A DNA stretch of 64,000 bases, taken from Halomonas sp. A40-4 (GTDB lineage Bacteria > Pseudomonadota > Gammaproteobacteria > Pseudomonadales > Halomonadaceae). The stretch lies in NCBI RefSeq assembly GCF_015767635.1, contig NZ_CP065230.1, forward strand, positions 4,030,001 through 4,094,000. Direction: 5' to 3'. The notes under the pieces are model-generated. The model saw nothing but the letters and a program-made list of their open reading frames with translations. It had not been told where the DNA came from and did not search any database. Below, in pieces: positions 25,472 to 34,357 of this stretch. The position numbers and the translations under genes were made by a program. The number at the start of each line of letters is the position of its first letter. Positions within the stretch are counted from its first letter, which is position 1.

Positions 25472-27961
25472 TTAGGCCTGGTGGACTTGACCTGTCTGGG
25501 GTTCACCGCTCGTCACCGGCGAAGCGTCATCGATATCCGGCGTGAAGCGGCGTAGCCGCAACGAGTTGGTCAACACGAAGACGCTGGAGACGCTCATGGC
25601 GGCTGCCGCCAGCATGGGGCTGAGCAATACGCCGATGAACGGATAGAGCACGCCCGCCGCCACGGGGATCAGCGCCACGTTGTAGCCATAGGCCCAGACG
25701 AAATTCCCGATGATGGTCCGGTGGGTACGCTTGGAGAGCGCCACGGCATTGACGATTCCCCTCAGGTCGCCACGCATCAGCACTACGTCGCCGGCCTCGA
25801 TGGCGATATCCGTCCCGGTACCGATGGCGATGCCCACGTCGGCCTGCGCCAACGCCGGGGCATCGTTGATCCCGTCGCCCACGAAGGCGACCTTGCCGCC
25901 CTCGGCCTGTAGTCGCTTGATCTCGTCCGCCTTCTGGTCAGGCAACACCTCGGCGAGTACGCGCTGAATGCCAACTTGACGAGCGATGGCGTCGGCCGTA
26001 CCACGGTTGTCGCCGGTGAGCATGGCCACCTCCAGCCCCTGCGCCTTGAGTGCTGAAATGGCTTCGACCGAGCCCTCCTTGAGCGGATCGGCCACCGCGA
26101 TGACCGCGGCGAGTCGGCCGTCCACCGCGGCATAGAGGGGGCTCTTGGCATCCTCGGCAAGCGCCTTGGCGCGCTCTTCCGCCTTGCCGAGCCCAATCCC
26201 GAGCCGGTTCATGTAGCGATCGGCCCCTATGTGAAGCCGGTGACCGGCGACGTCGGCTTCGATGCCGTAGCCCGGCTCGGCGCTGAAATGGCTGACGGCC
26301 GGCAGCTCGAGTCCACGTGCTCGGGCACCACGCACGATGGCCTCGGCGATGGGGTGTTCGCTCTGGGCTTCCACCGCCGCGACAAGGCGAAGCACCTCGT
26401 TCTCGTGCCCCTCGATCACTTCGAAGTCGGTCAGCTCGGGTCGCCCCTGAGTCAGGGTGCCGGTCTTGTCGAGCACGACGGTATCCATCTTGGCCAACGT
26501 CTCAAGCGCCGCGCCCTTGCGAAACAGCACTCCTATCTCGGCCCCCTTGCCGGTACTGACCATGATCGCGGTCGGGGTGGCCAGGCCCATCGCGCAGGGG
26601 CAGGCGATCAGCAGCACGCTCACCGTGGTAACGAAGGCGAAGGACAGCGCCGGGGCCGGCCCGAAGGCGAACCACACCCCGAAAGTGATCAGGGCGATGA
26701 CGATCACTGCGGGCACGAACACCCCGGCGATCTTGTCGGCCAGTTGCTGGATCGGGGGCTTCTCGGCCTGGGCCGCTTCCACCATCTTGACGATCTGCGA
26801 CAGCACGGTGTCGGCACCGACCCGCGTGGCGCGGAAGGTAAGCGCGCCGTTCTTGTTGATGGTGCCGCCGACGACTTCGGCATCCTGCTGCTTGGCAACC
26901 GGTACCGGTTCGCCACTGATCATCGACTCGTCGACGAAGGAATGGCCTTCCTCAACGATGCCATCCACCGGGATGCGCTCGCCCGGGCGGGCCAGGATGC
27001 GATCACCGGGCACGACGGCCTCGATCGGCACCTCGACCGCTTCACCATCGCGAATGACGCGGGCGGTTTTTGCCTGCAACTGCAGGAGCTTCTTGATCGC
27101 CTCGGAGGTGCGGCCTTTGGCGATGTGCTCGAAGTAGCGTCCCAACAGGATCAGCGTCACGATCACCGCTGCCGCCTCGAAGTAGCTCACGGCGGTACCA
27201 GCCGGGAAAAAGCCGGGCACCAGCAGGGCGGCGACCGAATAGAAGTAGGCGGCGCTCGAGCCGATCATGACCAGACTGTTCATGCCCGGGTTGAGATGCC
27301 GGAGTTCGGCATAGCCACCGCGATAGAAGCGTGCCCCGGCATAGAACTGCACGGGCGTGGTCAGCAGCCACTCGACGCCCATCCAGCCGCGATGCGGCAT
27401 CATGCTCGCCAAGAGCGCATCAAAGGCGGGAATCACTTTTCCCATGGCGATGATGACCACCGGGATGGTGAGCACTGCCGCGAGCATGACCCGGTGGAGA
27501 AGCTGTCGTCCCTCGCGATCCTCGTCGTCCGCCTGCTGCTGCGACTCGGTTTCCTGCGGTTCATAGCCCGCCTCGCGGATGGCATGCTGAATGCGTGCCA
27601 GCGATACGGTCCCCGGCAGGAAACGGACGAAGGCCTTCTGGGTGGCGAGATTGACACTCACCTCCACCATGCCGGGCAGCTTGCCGAGCGCTCGTTCTAT
27701 CCGCGAGACGCAGGATCCGCAGCTCATGCCGGTGACGGGAATCTCGAGGCTCTCCACCACCGGCTGATAGCCCGCCGTTTCGATAGCGTCGAGCAGGCTG
27801 GCCGTCGTGGAGCCTCCCTCCATCTGGATCGTCGCCTTCTGGGTGGCCAGGTTCACCTGAGCGTTAATCACGCCCGGCTGCTGGCCGAGGGCCCGCTCCA
27901 CCCGTCCGACGCAGGACGCACAGGACATACCCCGAATCTCGATATCGACGTTTTCCGTCAT
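25472..27961 (-). CDS. copA: Copper-exporting P1B-type ATPase
   Basis: An 829-residue pump. Two N-terminal HMA domains (GMSCASC and GMSCGSC), eight membrane helices, the transport motif CPC in IACPCAMGLATP, the phosphorylation site DKTGTLTQG, the HP motif in SEHPIAEAIV and the hinge GDGINDAPALAQADVGIAIG. The CPC motif with the closing YN and MxxSS residues (YGYNVALIPVAAG, AAMSVSSVFV) fits the Cu(I)/Ag(I) class. It exports Cu(I) to the periplasm. The upstream MerR gene and the following small protein, DsbG and TVP38 genes are in the same direction. Confidence 0.96.
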   Translation of the reverse strand: MTENVDIEIRGMSCASCVGRVERALGQQPGVINAQVNLATQKATIQMEGGSTTASLLDAIETAGYQPVVESLEIPVTGMSCGSCVSRIERALGKLPGMVEVSVNLATQKAFVRFLPGTVSLARIQHAIREAGYEPQETESQQQADDEDREGRQLLHRVMLAAVLTIPVVIIAMGKVIPAFDALLASMMPHRGWMGVEWLLTTPVQFYAGARFYRGGYAELRHLNPGMNSLVMIGSSAAYFYSVAALLVPGFFPAGTAVSYFEAAAVIVTLILLGRYFEHIAKGRTSEAIKKLLQLQAKTARVIRDGEAVEVPIEAVVPGDRILARPGERIPVDGIVEEGHSFVDESMISGEPVPVAKQQDAEVVGGTINKNGALTFRATRVGADTVLSQIVKMVEAAQAEKPPIQQLADKIAGVFVPAVIVIALITFGVWFAFGPAPALSFAFVTTVSVLLIACPCAMGLATPTAIMVSTGKGAEIGVLFRKGAALETLAKMDTVVLDKTGTLTQGRPELTDFEVIEGHENEVLRLVAAVEAQSEHPIAEAIVRGARARGLELPAVSHFSAEPGYGIEADVAGHRLHIGADRYMNRLGIGLGKAEERAKALAEDAKSPLYAAVDGRLAAVIAVADPLKEGSVEAISALKAQGLEVAMLTGDNRGTADAIARQVGIQRVLAEVLPDQKADEIKRLQAEGGKVAFVGDGINDAPALAQADVGIAIGTGTDIAIEAGDVVLMRGDLRGIVNAVALSKRTHRTIIGNFVWAYGYNVALIPVAAGVLYPFIGVLLSPMLAAAAMSVSSVFVLTNSLRLRRFTPDIDDASPVTSGEPQTGQVHQA

Positions 27962-28049
27962 TACTGTGGTCTCCTGGCTTAGTTACCTGCCGGCCCGGCG
28001 TGCGCGCTTCGGGACTCCGGCGTTACACTGCCGGAGGCGACGATGTCGC

Positions 28050-28457
28050 TCATTCGGCCTTCTCGGCGATGGCCTCGACTATCGGGCAGCCTTCCTGCAT
28101 CGGCCCTTCGCCCGCACATTCGTCGAGTGTTTTCGACAACACGGCCTCGATCCGCGAGAGATGTCGAATTTGCTCGCGGATCTTGTGCAGTTTCTCTCCG
28201 GCGATGCGCTTGGCCTGCGCCCGGTCGCCGTTGGCATCCTGGAGGATCAACAGCTCACGGATTTCCTCGAGCGTGAAGCCCCACTGCTTGGCATGGACGA
28301 TGAATTGCAGCCTGGCCACGGCATCCAGGGGATAACGCCGATAATTGGCGTCCGTCCGCTGGGGGGCGGGCATGAGTTTCTCTTTCTCGTAGAAACGAAT
28401 CGCCTGGCTGGCGACCCCGCTGCGTTCGGCAAGCTCGCCGATACTGAGTGTTTGCAT
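28050..28457 (-). CDS. CueR-like MerR-family copper regulator
   Basis: A 135-residue activator: HTH MQTLSIGELAERSGVASQAIRFYEKEKLMPAP, a long dimerisation helix, and a C-terminal cysteine pair in DECAGEGPMQEGCPIVEAI. Its position between the peroxiredoxin and copA genes on one strand suggests copper-responsive control of this operon through the promoter at 29217-29247. It could equally sense another thiophilic metal, as the pair spacing is wider than in E. coli CueR. Confidence 0.87.
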   Translation of the reverse strand: MQTLSIGELAERSGVASQAIRFYEKEKLMPAPQRTDANYRRYPLDAVARLQFIVHAKQWGFTLEEIRELLILQDANGDRAQAKRIAGEKLHKIREQIRHLSRIEAVLSKTLDECAGEGPMQEGCPIVEAIAEKAE

Positions 28458-28539
28458 GGCTTCACCTCACGACACTGTGAATCGGAGCTTCCGACAGGCC
28501 GTCTGGGACAGGCGGCCTGATTCGCGAGCCGTGGCTCCG

Positions 28540-29172
28540 TTAGTCCGGTTGACGCACGACTCGCAGGTAGGACGTCTTGGCGTTCCAACCCTCGGGGAAA
28601 CGTTCTTTAGCGTCGTCATCCGAGAGCGACGGCAAGATGATGACATCGTCACCGTTTTGCCAGTCGACGGGGGTGGCCACCTTGTGCTTGTCGGTTAGCT
28701 GGAGCGAGTCGATGACCCGCAGGATCTCGTCGACGTTACGCCCGGTGCTGGGCGGGTAGGTCAAGGTCAGGCGGATTTTCTTGTCGGAATCGATAATGAA
28801 GACGGTACGCACCGTCACCTTGGGGTCGGCTTTCGGATGGATCATTCCATACAACTGAGCCACCACCTGGTCCGCGTCTGCCAGCAGGGGGTAGTTCAGG
28901 GCCGCGCCCTGGGTCTGCTTAATATCCTCCGCCCAGTCGTGGTGAGAAGCGAGGGGGTCGACCGACACCCCCACCAGCTTGACACCACGCGCGGCGAACT
29001 CGTCCTTACGCCTGGCAAATGCGCCCAGTTCCGTGGTGCAGACTGGCGTATAATCGGCGGGGTGCGAGAACAGCACGGCCCAGTCCTTGCCCAGCCACTG
29101 ATGAAAGCCAAGCGTGCCTTCGGTGGATTCGACCGTGAAATCGGGAGCTATCTCCCCTAGCTGTAGGGTCAT
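28540..29172 (-). CDS. Peroxiredoxin, Prx6 (1-Cys) type
   Basis: A 210-residue thiol peroxidase that reduces hydrogen and organic peroxides. The peroxidatic cysteine lies in SHPADYTPVCTTELGAF, and the later conserved segments VFIIDSDKKIRLTLTYPPSTGRN and the C-terminal extension are those of Prx6. The start MTLQLGEIAPDF is standard. It is the first gene of the leftward copper operon, directly behind a MerR-type promoter, an unusual setting that couples peroxide detoxification to copper export. Confidence 0.93.
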   Translation of the reverse strand: MTLQLGEIAPDFTVESTEGTLGFHQWLGKDWAVLFSHPADYTPVCTTELGAFARRKDEFAARGVKLVGVSVDPLASHHDWAEDIKQTQGAALNYPLLADADQVVAQLYGMIHPKADPKVTVRTVFIIDSDKKIRLTLTYPPSTGRNVDEILRVIDSLQLTDKHKVATPVDWQNGDDVIILPSLSDDDAKERFPEGWNAKTSYLRVVRQPD

Positions 29173-29216
29173 CTCGCTTTCCTTATCTCTGCTAAGTGTC
29201 AGATGATGCACTACGC

Positions 29217-29247
29217 ACGATAACCTTGAAGTCAACTTTAAGGTCAA
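29217..29247 (-). promoter_or_regulatory. MerR-type promoter with CueR-like operator (copA operon)
   Basis: Reading leftward: -35 TTGACC (29242-29247), 19-base spacer TTAAAGTTGACTTCAAGGT, -10 TATCGT (29217-29222). The dyad resembles that at 14883-14913. It would drive peroxiredoxin, the MerR gene and copA. Confidence 0.78.
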
Positions 29248-29307
29248 GGGCTTTCGAAGGAAGGTGGGTTATCTCTTTAGATTATATCGATAGTCATTTA
29301 TTCGTGA

Positions 29308-29338
29308 TTGACCTTGAGGTAGACACAACCTTTAGAAT
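29308..29338 (+). promoter_or_regulatory. MerR-type promoter with CueR-like operator (CcdA unit)
   Basis: Rightward: -35 TTGACC (29308-29313), 19-base spacer TTGAGGTAGACACAACCTT, -10 TAGAAT (29333-29338). It is divergent from the promoter at 29217-29247, making a two-way copper-type control region for copA and the CcdA/methyltransferase unit. Confidence 0.72.
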
Positions 29339-29353
29339 CATCCGCCGAACCAA

Positions 29354-30145
29354 ATGCGAAGCAGGCGGCTGGCCCCAGGCTGCTTCGCGCCCAGCACCTT
29401 GCCCCCCAGGAAGCGTAACGCCTTGGAATCTCTCTCTTCTATCGGTCTGATCGGTGCCTTCGCCGGCGGGTTGGTCTCCTTCTTCTCGCCCTGCACCTTG
29501 CCGCTGTTGCCGGCCTACCTGTCGGTGGTCACGGGCGGGAGTGCCGGCAAGGCCGATAGACGCCTGGAGGCATTGATCCTCAGTGCCTTCTTCGTCTTCG
29601 GCTTCAGCATCGTGTTCATCCTGTTGGGACTCGGCGCCAGTGGTATCGGCCAGCTGATGCGGGGGTATCGCCAGGAATTCAACTGGGTCGCCGGCTCGGC
29701 GGTGATCGTGCTGGGCCTGTTCATGACCGGTGTGTTCCGGTTGCCGCTGTTCCAGCGCACCCTTCAGTTCACACCGAAGGTCCAGGGTGGCTCCCCGCTG
29801 TCGGCGACGGTGTTCGGGGTCTCCTTCGCCATCGGCTGGACGCCCTGTATCGGCCCCATCCTGGGCGCCATCCTGATGGCCACCTCCAGCGCCGCCAGTG
29901 CCCAGGCCGGCATGCTCTATCTCAGCGCCTACTCGGCGGGCCTGGCGCTGCCTTTTCTCGCCAGCACCCTGCTGATCAATCGATTCGCCCTGCATCGGCA
30001 ACGTCTGGGTAGGTGGAGCGCCTATGCTCGCCCAGTTGCCGGCACGATCGTGATCCTGATGGGCATCGCCATCGTCTCGGGCACCATGACGCGGCTTTCC
30101 AGCATCATGGTCGACTTGTTTCCCTCGCTGGCGACACTGGGGTAG
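29354..30145 (+). CDS. CcdA-type thiol electron-transfer membrane protein (second)
   Basis: A protein of about 240-263 residues with six helices. The redox cysteines lie in SFFSPCTLPLLPAYLSV and GWTPCIGPILGAILMA. The annotated ATG at 29354 adds a basic N-terminal stretch; a TTG at 29423 after an AGGAAG site gives a normal CcdA start and may be the true one. It follows a MerR-type promoter, so it may supply periplasmic reductant under copper stress. Confidence 0.87.
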   Translation: MRSRRLAPGCFAPSTLPPRKRNALESLSSIGLIGAFAGGLVSFFSPCTLPLLPAYLSVVTGGSAGKADRRLEALILSAFFVFGFSIVFILLGLGASGIGQLMRGYRQEFNWVAGSAVIVLGLFMTGVFRLPLFQRTLQFTPKVQGGSPLSATVFGVSFAIGWTPCIGPILGAILMATSSAASAQAGMLYLSAYSAGLALPFLASTLLINRFALHRQRLGRWSAYARPVAGTIVILMGIAIVSGTMTRLSSIMVDLFPSLATLG

Positions 30146-30193
30146 CCCGGCCGTATATCGGTCATGCGACAACCACACTGAAGGCGGTTCCTG

Positions 30194-30814
30194 ATGTCCT
30201 TCTACGAGAATCACGTTTTGCCACACCTCCTCCACTTGGCATGCGGCAACACGGTGGTCGAGCGACAGCGGGCGGCCGTGGTGCCGCAGGCACGGGGCCG
30301 TGTTCTGGAGGTGGGTATGGGGTCCGGGCTCAATATTTCCCACTACGATCCGGACCGGGTCGAGCTGGTCTGGGGGCTCGAGCCTTCCGAAGGCATGCGA
30401 CGCAAGGCCCGCCACAACGTCGCCAGCGCACAGTTCGAGGTGCGCTGGCTGGACCTGCCGGGCGAGGAGGTCCCTCTCGACGACAACAGTGTCGATACCG
30501 TGGTGCTCACCTACACCCTGTGCACGATTCCGGACTGGCACCGGGCGTTGGAGCAGATGCGTCGCGTGCTCAAGCCGGGTGGCCAACTGCTGTTCTGCGA
30601 ACACGGCACGGCGCCCGACGAAGCCGTACGCCAGTGGCAGCGCCGTATCAATCCCCTGTGGCGCAGAGTGGCGGGGGGCTGCCATCTCAACCGCGACATA
30701 CCCGAGCTTATCGGGCACGCAGGCTTCGGTATCCAGCGGATGGAGACGGGCTATCTTTCGAAGGTCCCGAGGTTTGCCGGTTTCAATTTCTGGGGGGCTG
30801 CTGTTCCCCGCTGA
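30194..30814 (+). CDS. Class I SAM-dependent methyltransferase
   Basis: A 206-residue enzyme with the AdoMet-binding motif VLEVGMGSGLNISHYD, the acidic residue GLEPSEGM after strand 2 and the typical VLTYTLCTIPDWHRALEQMRRVLKPGGQLLFCEHG region. It follows the CcdA gene in the same orientation and probably the same transcript. The substrate is unknown; arsenite or metal methylation is not supported because the cysteines of ArsM-type enzymes are missing. Confidence 0.88.
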   Translation: MSFYENHVLPHLLHLACGNTVVERQRAAVVPQARGRVLEVGMGSGLNISHYDPDRVELVWGLEPSEGMRRKARHNVASAQFEVRWLDLPGEEVPLDDNSVDTVVLTYTLCTIPDWHRALEQMRRVLKPGGQLLFCEHGTAPDEAVRQWQRRINPLWRRVAGGCHLNRDIPELIGHAGFGIQRMETGYLSKVPRFAGFNFWGAAVPR

Positions 30815-31175
30815 TCAAGCTCGCGTGTAATGAGGCGATTCCCCGAACAACTGGCCATCCACTTCGATGGCGGTGCCATCCACGAACACTGGCACATAGC
30901 TCAGGGTCTTGACCTGATAGTCCAGGATCGGCGGCGCCAAGTGCCTTGCCCAGTAGCGAGCGATGCTCTGGAGCGCGTCGAGGTGGACCGTCCCCATGCG
31001 TACCAGGTATTTGCCGAGGCGGCCTCTCGCCGGCACGGTCTCGATGCCCAGCAGCTTCGCCGTGACCGGATCCTGACGAAAGGCGTCCAGATCGGACGCG
31101 CGCCATTGCCCGTGGCGAGGGAGGCCACCAGGCTCCAGAGTGTCTTCGCAACACTGGCGTCGTGCTTGAGGTGAC
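30815..31175 (-). pseudogene. Transposase remnant, probably IS1380-like
   Basis: The minus strand encodes a fragment SDLDAFRQDPVTAKLLGIETVPARG..., then FVDGTAIEVDGQLFGESPHYTRA and a stop. The DGTAIEV segment and the preceding pattern resemble the N-terminal half of IS1380-type transposases. There is no full start, and a frameshift is visible around 31100 (the VASLATGNGA segment is in another frame). No terminal inverted repeats were found. It lies directly against the methyltransferase stop. Confidence 0.6.
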
Positions 31176-31229
31176 TTTGCTAGGTGAACTGGCTCAGCAG
31201 GCCACTGAATAGCTATTAATAGACATTAT

Positions 31230-32126
31230 TTAACCCTTGAGCGCCAGAATGCGCCTGGCACCGTTGAGCACAATGACCCCCGCGATGGTGCCGATAATCA
31301 GATCCGGATAATTGGTTCCGGTCCACGCGACCAAGGCGCCGGCGGTGATGACCCCCAGGTTGATCACCACGTCATTGGCCGAGAATATCCAGCTTGCCTT
31401 CATGTGCGCCCCGCCCTCTCGATGTTTGGATATCAGCAGCAGACAACTGGTATTGGCAATCAATGCGACGAATGCAATCGCTATCATCATCAGCGATTCA
31501 GGCTCGCTACCGAATACAAAGCGCCTGACCACCTCTGCGAGTACGCCAACCGCCAGAATCAGTTGGAGCACACCTGCAAGATGCGCGGCACGCACCTGCA
31601 TTTTTACGCTATGCCCAACCGCATACAGGGCGAGCCCGTACACGGCCGCATCGGCAAAATTGTCCAGGGATTCTCCAATCAGGCCGGTGGAGTGCGCGAT
31701 CAGGCCGGCCGTCATTTCCACCACGAACAGGACCGCATTGATACCGAGCAACCAACGCAGGGTGCCGGACTCCTGCGCGGCAGAGGCCGACGTGTCACCG
31801 ACCGCCTTGATCGACTCAGGATCGGCAGCGGCCGTTTCCTGAAGCGAGGCTCCTAGCCCCAAGGTTGTCAGTTTTGCGGTGATGGGCTCGACCTCGCCGT
31901 CATGCACGACCTCTAATCGGCGGTTCGACAAGTCGAAGGACAGCACCCGAATCTCCTCAAAGCCGTTCAGGGCCAGGCGAATCATTCGCTCTTCCGATGG
32001 ACAGTCCATCTTCGGCACGGCATAAACGCTGACCCATTTCCCCGATGCTTCGGAGGAGCGACGCATATCGGTATCCGCTATGGGCGTCGCATCGCCGCCA
32101 CAGGGGGCTCCACAGGTTTTGCTCAT
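31230..32126 (-). CDS. Cation transporter (CDF type) with N-terminal metal-binding region, copy 2
   Basis: A 298-residue near-identical paralogue of the 22.1-23.0 kb transporter: cysteine motif SKTCGAPCGGD, HMA-like KMDCPSEERMIRLAL and the CDF membrane domain (SLDNFADAAVYGLAL, SWIFSANDVVINLGVI). Most differences lie in the linker near residues 95-115. It keeps the same MerR-type promoter and divergent CadR-like gene. The transposase remnant occupies the place where copy 1 has the truncated lspA. Confidence 0.88.
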   Translation of the reverse strand: MSKTCGAPCGGDATPIADTDMRRSSEASGKWVSVYAVPKMDCPSEERMIRLALNGFEEIRVLSFDLSNRRLEVVHDGEVEPITAKLTTLGLGASLQETAAADPESIKAVGDTSASAAQESGTLRWLLGINAVLFVVEMTAGLIAHSTGLIGESLDNFADAAVYGLALYAVGHSVKMQVRAAHLAGVLQLILAVGVLAEVVRRFVFGSEPESLMMIAIAFVALIANTSCLLLISKHREGGAHMKASWIFSANDVVINLGVITAGALVAWTGTNYPDLIIGTIAGVIVLNGARRILALKG

Positions 32127-32159
32127 GATACGACTCCACTTGAATATTATCGGGCTATC

Positions 32160-32190
32160 ATTTAAAACCATATAGTCACTATAAGGTCAA
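32160..32190 (-). promoter_or_regulatory. MerR-type promoter, CadR/PbrR-like operator, copy 2
   Basis: Leftward: -35 TTGACC (32185-32190), 19-base spacer with TATAGTGACTATA dyad, -10 TTAAAT (32160-32165). The layout equals that of copy 1, with some change within the operator. Confidence 0.8.
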
Positions 32191-32223
32191 CAGAGCGGAG
32201 AGAATCCGTTGAGGAGGAGCTTG

Positions 32224-32631
32224 GTGCGTATTGGTCAGTTGGCAGAGTTGGTAGGGGTCGATACACAGACGATCCGCTTCTATGAACGACAGGGCCTGTT
32301 ACCGTCGCCTGATCGGCAGGAGAACGGTTACCGTGTCTATACCGAGGAACATAGTGAGCGGCTGGCTTTCATTTGTCGCTGCAGAATCCTGGACCTGTCG
32401 CTAGCAGAGATTCACGAGCTACAGAGGTATCAGGACGACCCTCACCAACCTTGTGCCGCCGTGAACGCTTTGCTCGATGATCACATCTCTCACGTGCGCT
32501 CGCAGATAACCGCTCTACAGGCGCTTGAGAAACAACTCGTTTCACTGAGAGCGAGTTGCAACGATGGCCGGGAAGTTGAGGCGTGTGGGGTTCTTGCTGG
32601 AATTAGCGAGGGAAGCATGCACCAACAGTAG
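32224..32631 (+). CDS. Cd/Pb-responsive MerR-family regulator, copy 2
   Basis: A 135-residue near copy of the regulator at 23.1 kb, starting with GTG (VRIGQLAELVGVDTQTIRFYERQGLLPSPDR) after GAGGAGGAGC. It keeps the three cysteines (HQPCAAV, and the RASCNDGREVEAC pair). It is divergent from the copy 2 transporter. Both regulators could bind both operators, so cross-regulation is likely. Confidence 0.9.
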   Translation: MRIGQLAELVGVDTQTIRFYERQGLLPSPDRQENGYRVYTEEHSERLAFICRCRILDLSLAEIHELQRYQDDPHQPCAAVNALLDDHISHVRSQITALQALEKQLVSLRASCNDGREVEACGVLAGISEGSMHQQ

Positions 32632-32637
32632 GTTGAC

Positions 32638-32663
32638 GCATCAACCATTAAATCCGGATACCC
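32638..32663. repeat. Single copy of the 21.9-kb hairpin arm
   Basis: GCATCAACCATTAAATCCGG followed by ATACCC matches the 21896-21923 arm with one change in the shared 24 bases. It lies six bases past the stop of the copy 2 regulator, so it marks the end of the duplicated transporter/regulator module. Confidence 0.7.
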
Positions 32664-32768
32664 TCCCCAGCCGTGCATTAGAATGTACGAGAGTCTGAAG
32701 AAACGCCCCAGCGATCCTGTTCGCCAGGGCGCCGCTGTGCTGATGTATTGAACGCTACTCAGTCGCGG

Positions 32769-34205
32769 TTAGTCACCATTGCCCACTCGCAGGGCCACGA
32801 AGTAGGTGCGGCCTTCGCGGTTGAGCAGAACAGGCACCGCTTGATCATCTGGCAGGCGGGTCAGCATCTCCTTCAGCTGTTCCGGACTCTCTACCGGCTG
32901 CTGGCCCAGTCTGACCAGCACATCGCCGGGGCGAATGCCGGCGGCAGCGGCATGTCCGGCGGGGGCCACCTTGACGATGCGCACCCCGTGATCGATGCCA
33001 AGCCGACGCTTCTCCATGTCGTTCAACGGCTGAACCGCGATGCCCAGTCGAACCGGGTCGCCATCGGATTGACCGGCACCGGCATCCGGCCACTCGCCAA
33101 CTTCCACCGTGATGGTCTCCTGCTGACCATCGCGCAGCACCCTGAGCTCGACCTCTTCCCCCGGACTCGTCTGACCGACCAGGCGCGGCAGCGTGGTGGA
33201 GTGGTCCACTTCCTGGCCGTTCACCTCAAGGATGACATCACCGGCCTTGAGGCCGCCTTCCGCCCCAGGGCTGCCGGGCTCAAGCTCGGCGATCAAGGCA
33301 CCCTCGGCCTGTTCCATGCCGAAGGACTCCGCCAGGTCCTTGGACACCGGCTGGATGCTGACCCCCAGCCAGCCGCGGCTCACGTAACCCTCTTCGCGCA
33401 GCTGGTTGGCGACATCCAGTGCTACATCGATGGGGATGGCGAAGGAGAGGCCCATGTAGCCACCGCTGCGGGTCAAGATCTGGGAGTTGATGCCCACGAC
33501 TTCACCATCCAGGTTGAAGAGCGGTCCTCCGGAGTTACCCGGATTAATCGCCACGTCGGTCTGGATGAAGGGGACATAGACGTCCTGAGGCAGGGTGCGG
33601 TTGATGGCGCTGATGATCCCGGACGTCACCGAGTGATCGAAGCCGAAGGGGGAGCCGATGGCGGCGACCCACTGGCCGACCTTGAGATCGGTGGACTCAC
33701 CGAGCTCCAGGGTCGGCAGATTGTCCGCCTCGACTTTGAGGACCGCCACGTCGGTTTTTTCATCAGCACCGACCAGCTCAGCCTCGAGCTCACGCCGGCC
33801 ATTCAGGCGCACCAGGATCTTATCGGCGTCCTTGACCACGTGGGCGTTGGTCATGATGTAGCCGTCTTCATCGAAGATGAAGCCCGATCCCAGTGACTGA
33901 CGTGGCTCCTCATTGCGATTGGGCGCACCGCCGGGTGGCATCGGGATGCGGTCGCCGAAGAACTCTCGAAAGATCTCCGGCACCTCCTGCCCCCCAAACT
34001 GCCGAGAGGATGTCATGGACCTCTCGATCTCCCGTGAGGTGGAGATGTTGACGACGGCTGGCGCGGCCTTGTCGACCAACTCTGTGAAGTCTGGCAGCCG
34101 TGGTTCGGCGAGGGCTGGCGTCGCCAGCATCAAGAGTAAAGCTAGGCTCATCAGCCAGGTGTGCGGGTGAGGCTTAGGTATCACAATGGGCTCCTTCCGG
34201 GGCAT
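32769..34205 (-). CDS. Periplasmic serine protease Do/HtrA (MucD-like)
   Basis: A 478-residue exported protease-chaperone: signal peptide to about residue 33, trypsin-like domain with the triad in MTNAHVV (His), EKTDVAVL (Asp) and PGNSGGPLFN (Ser), then two PDZ domains (from about residues 270 and 375). It degrades misfolded periplasmic proteins, which fits metal-induced envelope damage. It is monocistronic and divergent from the CzcD-like gene at 34358. A core degP is expected elsewhere. Confidence 0.95.
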   Translation of the reverse strand: MPRKEPIVIPKPHPHTWLMSLALLLMLATPALAEPRLPDFTELVDKAAPAVVNISTSREIERSMTSSRQFGGQEVPEIFREFFGDRIPMPPGGAPNRNEEPRQSLGSGFIFDEDGYIMTNAHVVKDADKILVRLNGRRELEAELVGADEKTDVAVLKVEADNLPTLELGESTDLKVGQWVAAIGSPFGFDHSVTSGIISAINRTLPQDVYVPFIQTDVAINPGNSGGPLFNLDGEVVGINSQILTRSGGYMGLSFAIPIDVALDVANQLREEGYVSRGWLGVSIQPVSKDLAESFGMEQAEGALIAELEPGSPGAEGGLKAGDVILEVNGQEVDHSTTLPRLVGQTSPGEEVELRVLRDGQQETITVEVGEWPDAGAGQSDGDPVRLGIAVQPLNDMEKRRLGIDHGVRIVKVAPAGHAAAAGIRPGDVLVRLGQQPVESPEQLKEMLTRLPDDQAVPVLLNREGRTYFVALRVGNGD

Positions 34206-34292
34206 GGGAGATGGTAACCATGTCTGGTACAGCGCCCACTATGCAAAGTTCCATACGCTTAGCCTTGGCTCGGTCTTCATTAGAATTCGGGC

Positions 34293-34323
34293 TTGAAGCT
34301 TGAGTTGCTATAGGTTTTATACT
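34293..34323 (+). promoter_or_regulatory. MerR-type promoter upstream of the CzcD-like gene
   Basis: -35 TTGAAG (34293-34298), 19-base spacer CTTGAGTTGCTATAGGTTT, -10 TATACT (34318-34323). It shares the AGTTGCTA(C/T)AGG core with the cadA promoter at 38075, so the same PbrR/CadR-like regulator probably acts on both. Confidence 0.75.
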
Positions 34324-34357
34324 GCCGGGTCTCCAGGTGACACCACAAGGATGACGC

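Noticed and set aside
26231..27982. A 583-codon open frame antisense to copA
   Set aside because: It has no recognisable domain and exactly mirrors copA, whose motifs are clear. High GC produces long antisense frames.
29294..30718. A 474-codon antisense frame over the CcdA and methyltransferase genes
   Set aside because: The real genes are on the plus strand with clear motifs; the product is a low-complexity, Gln/His-rich shadow.
32748..33896. A 382-codon frame antisense to the HtrA protease gene
   Set aside because: It is a shadow of HtrA, which has its full catalytic triad and PDZ domains.
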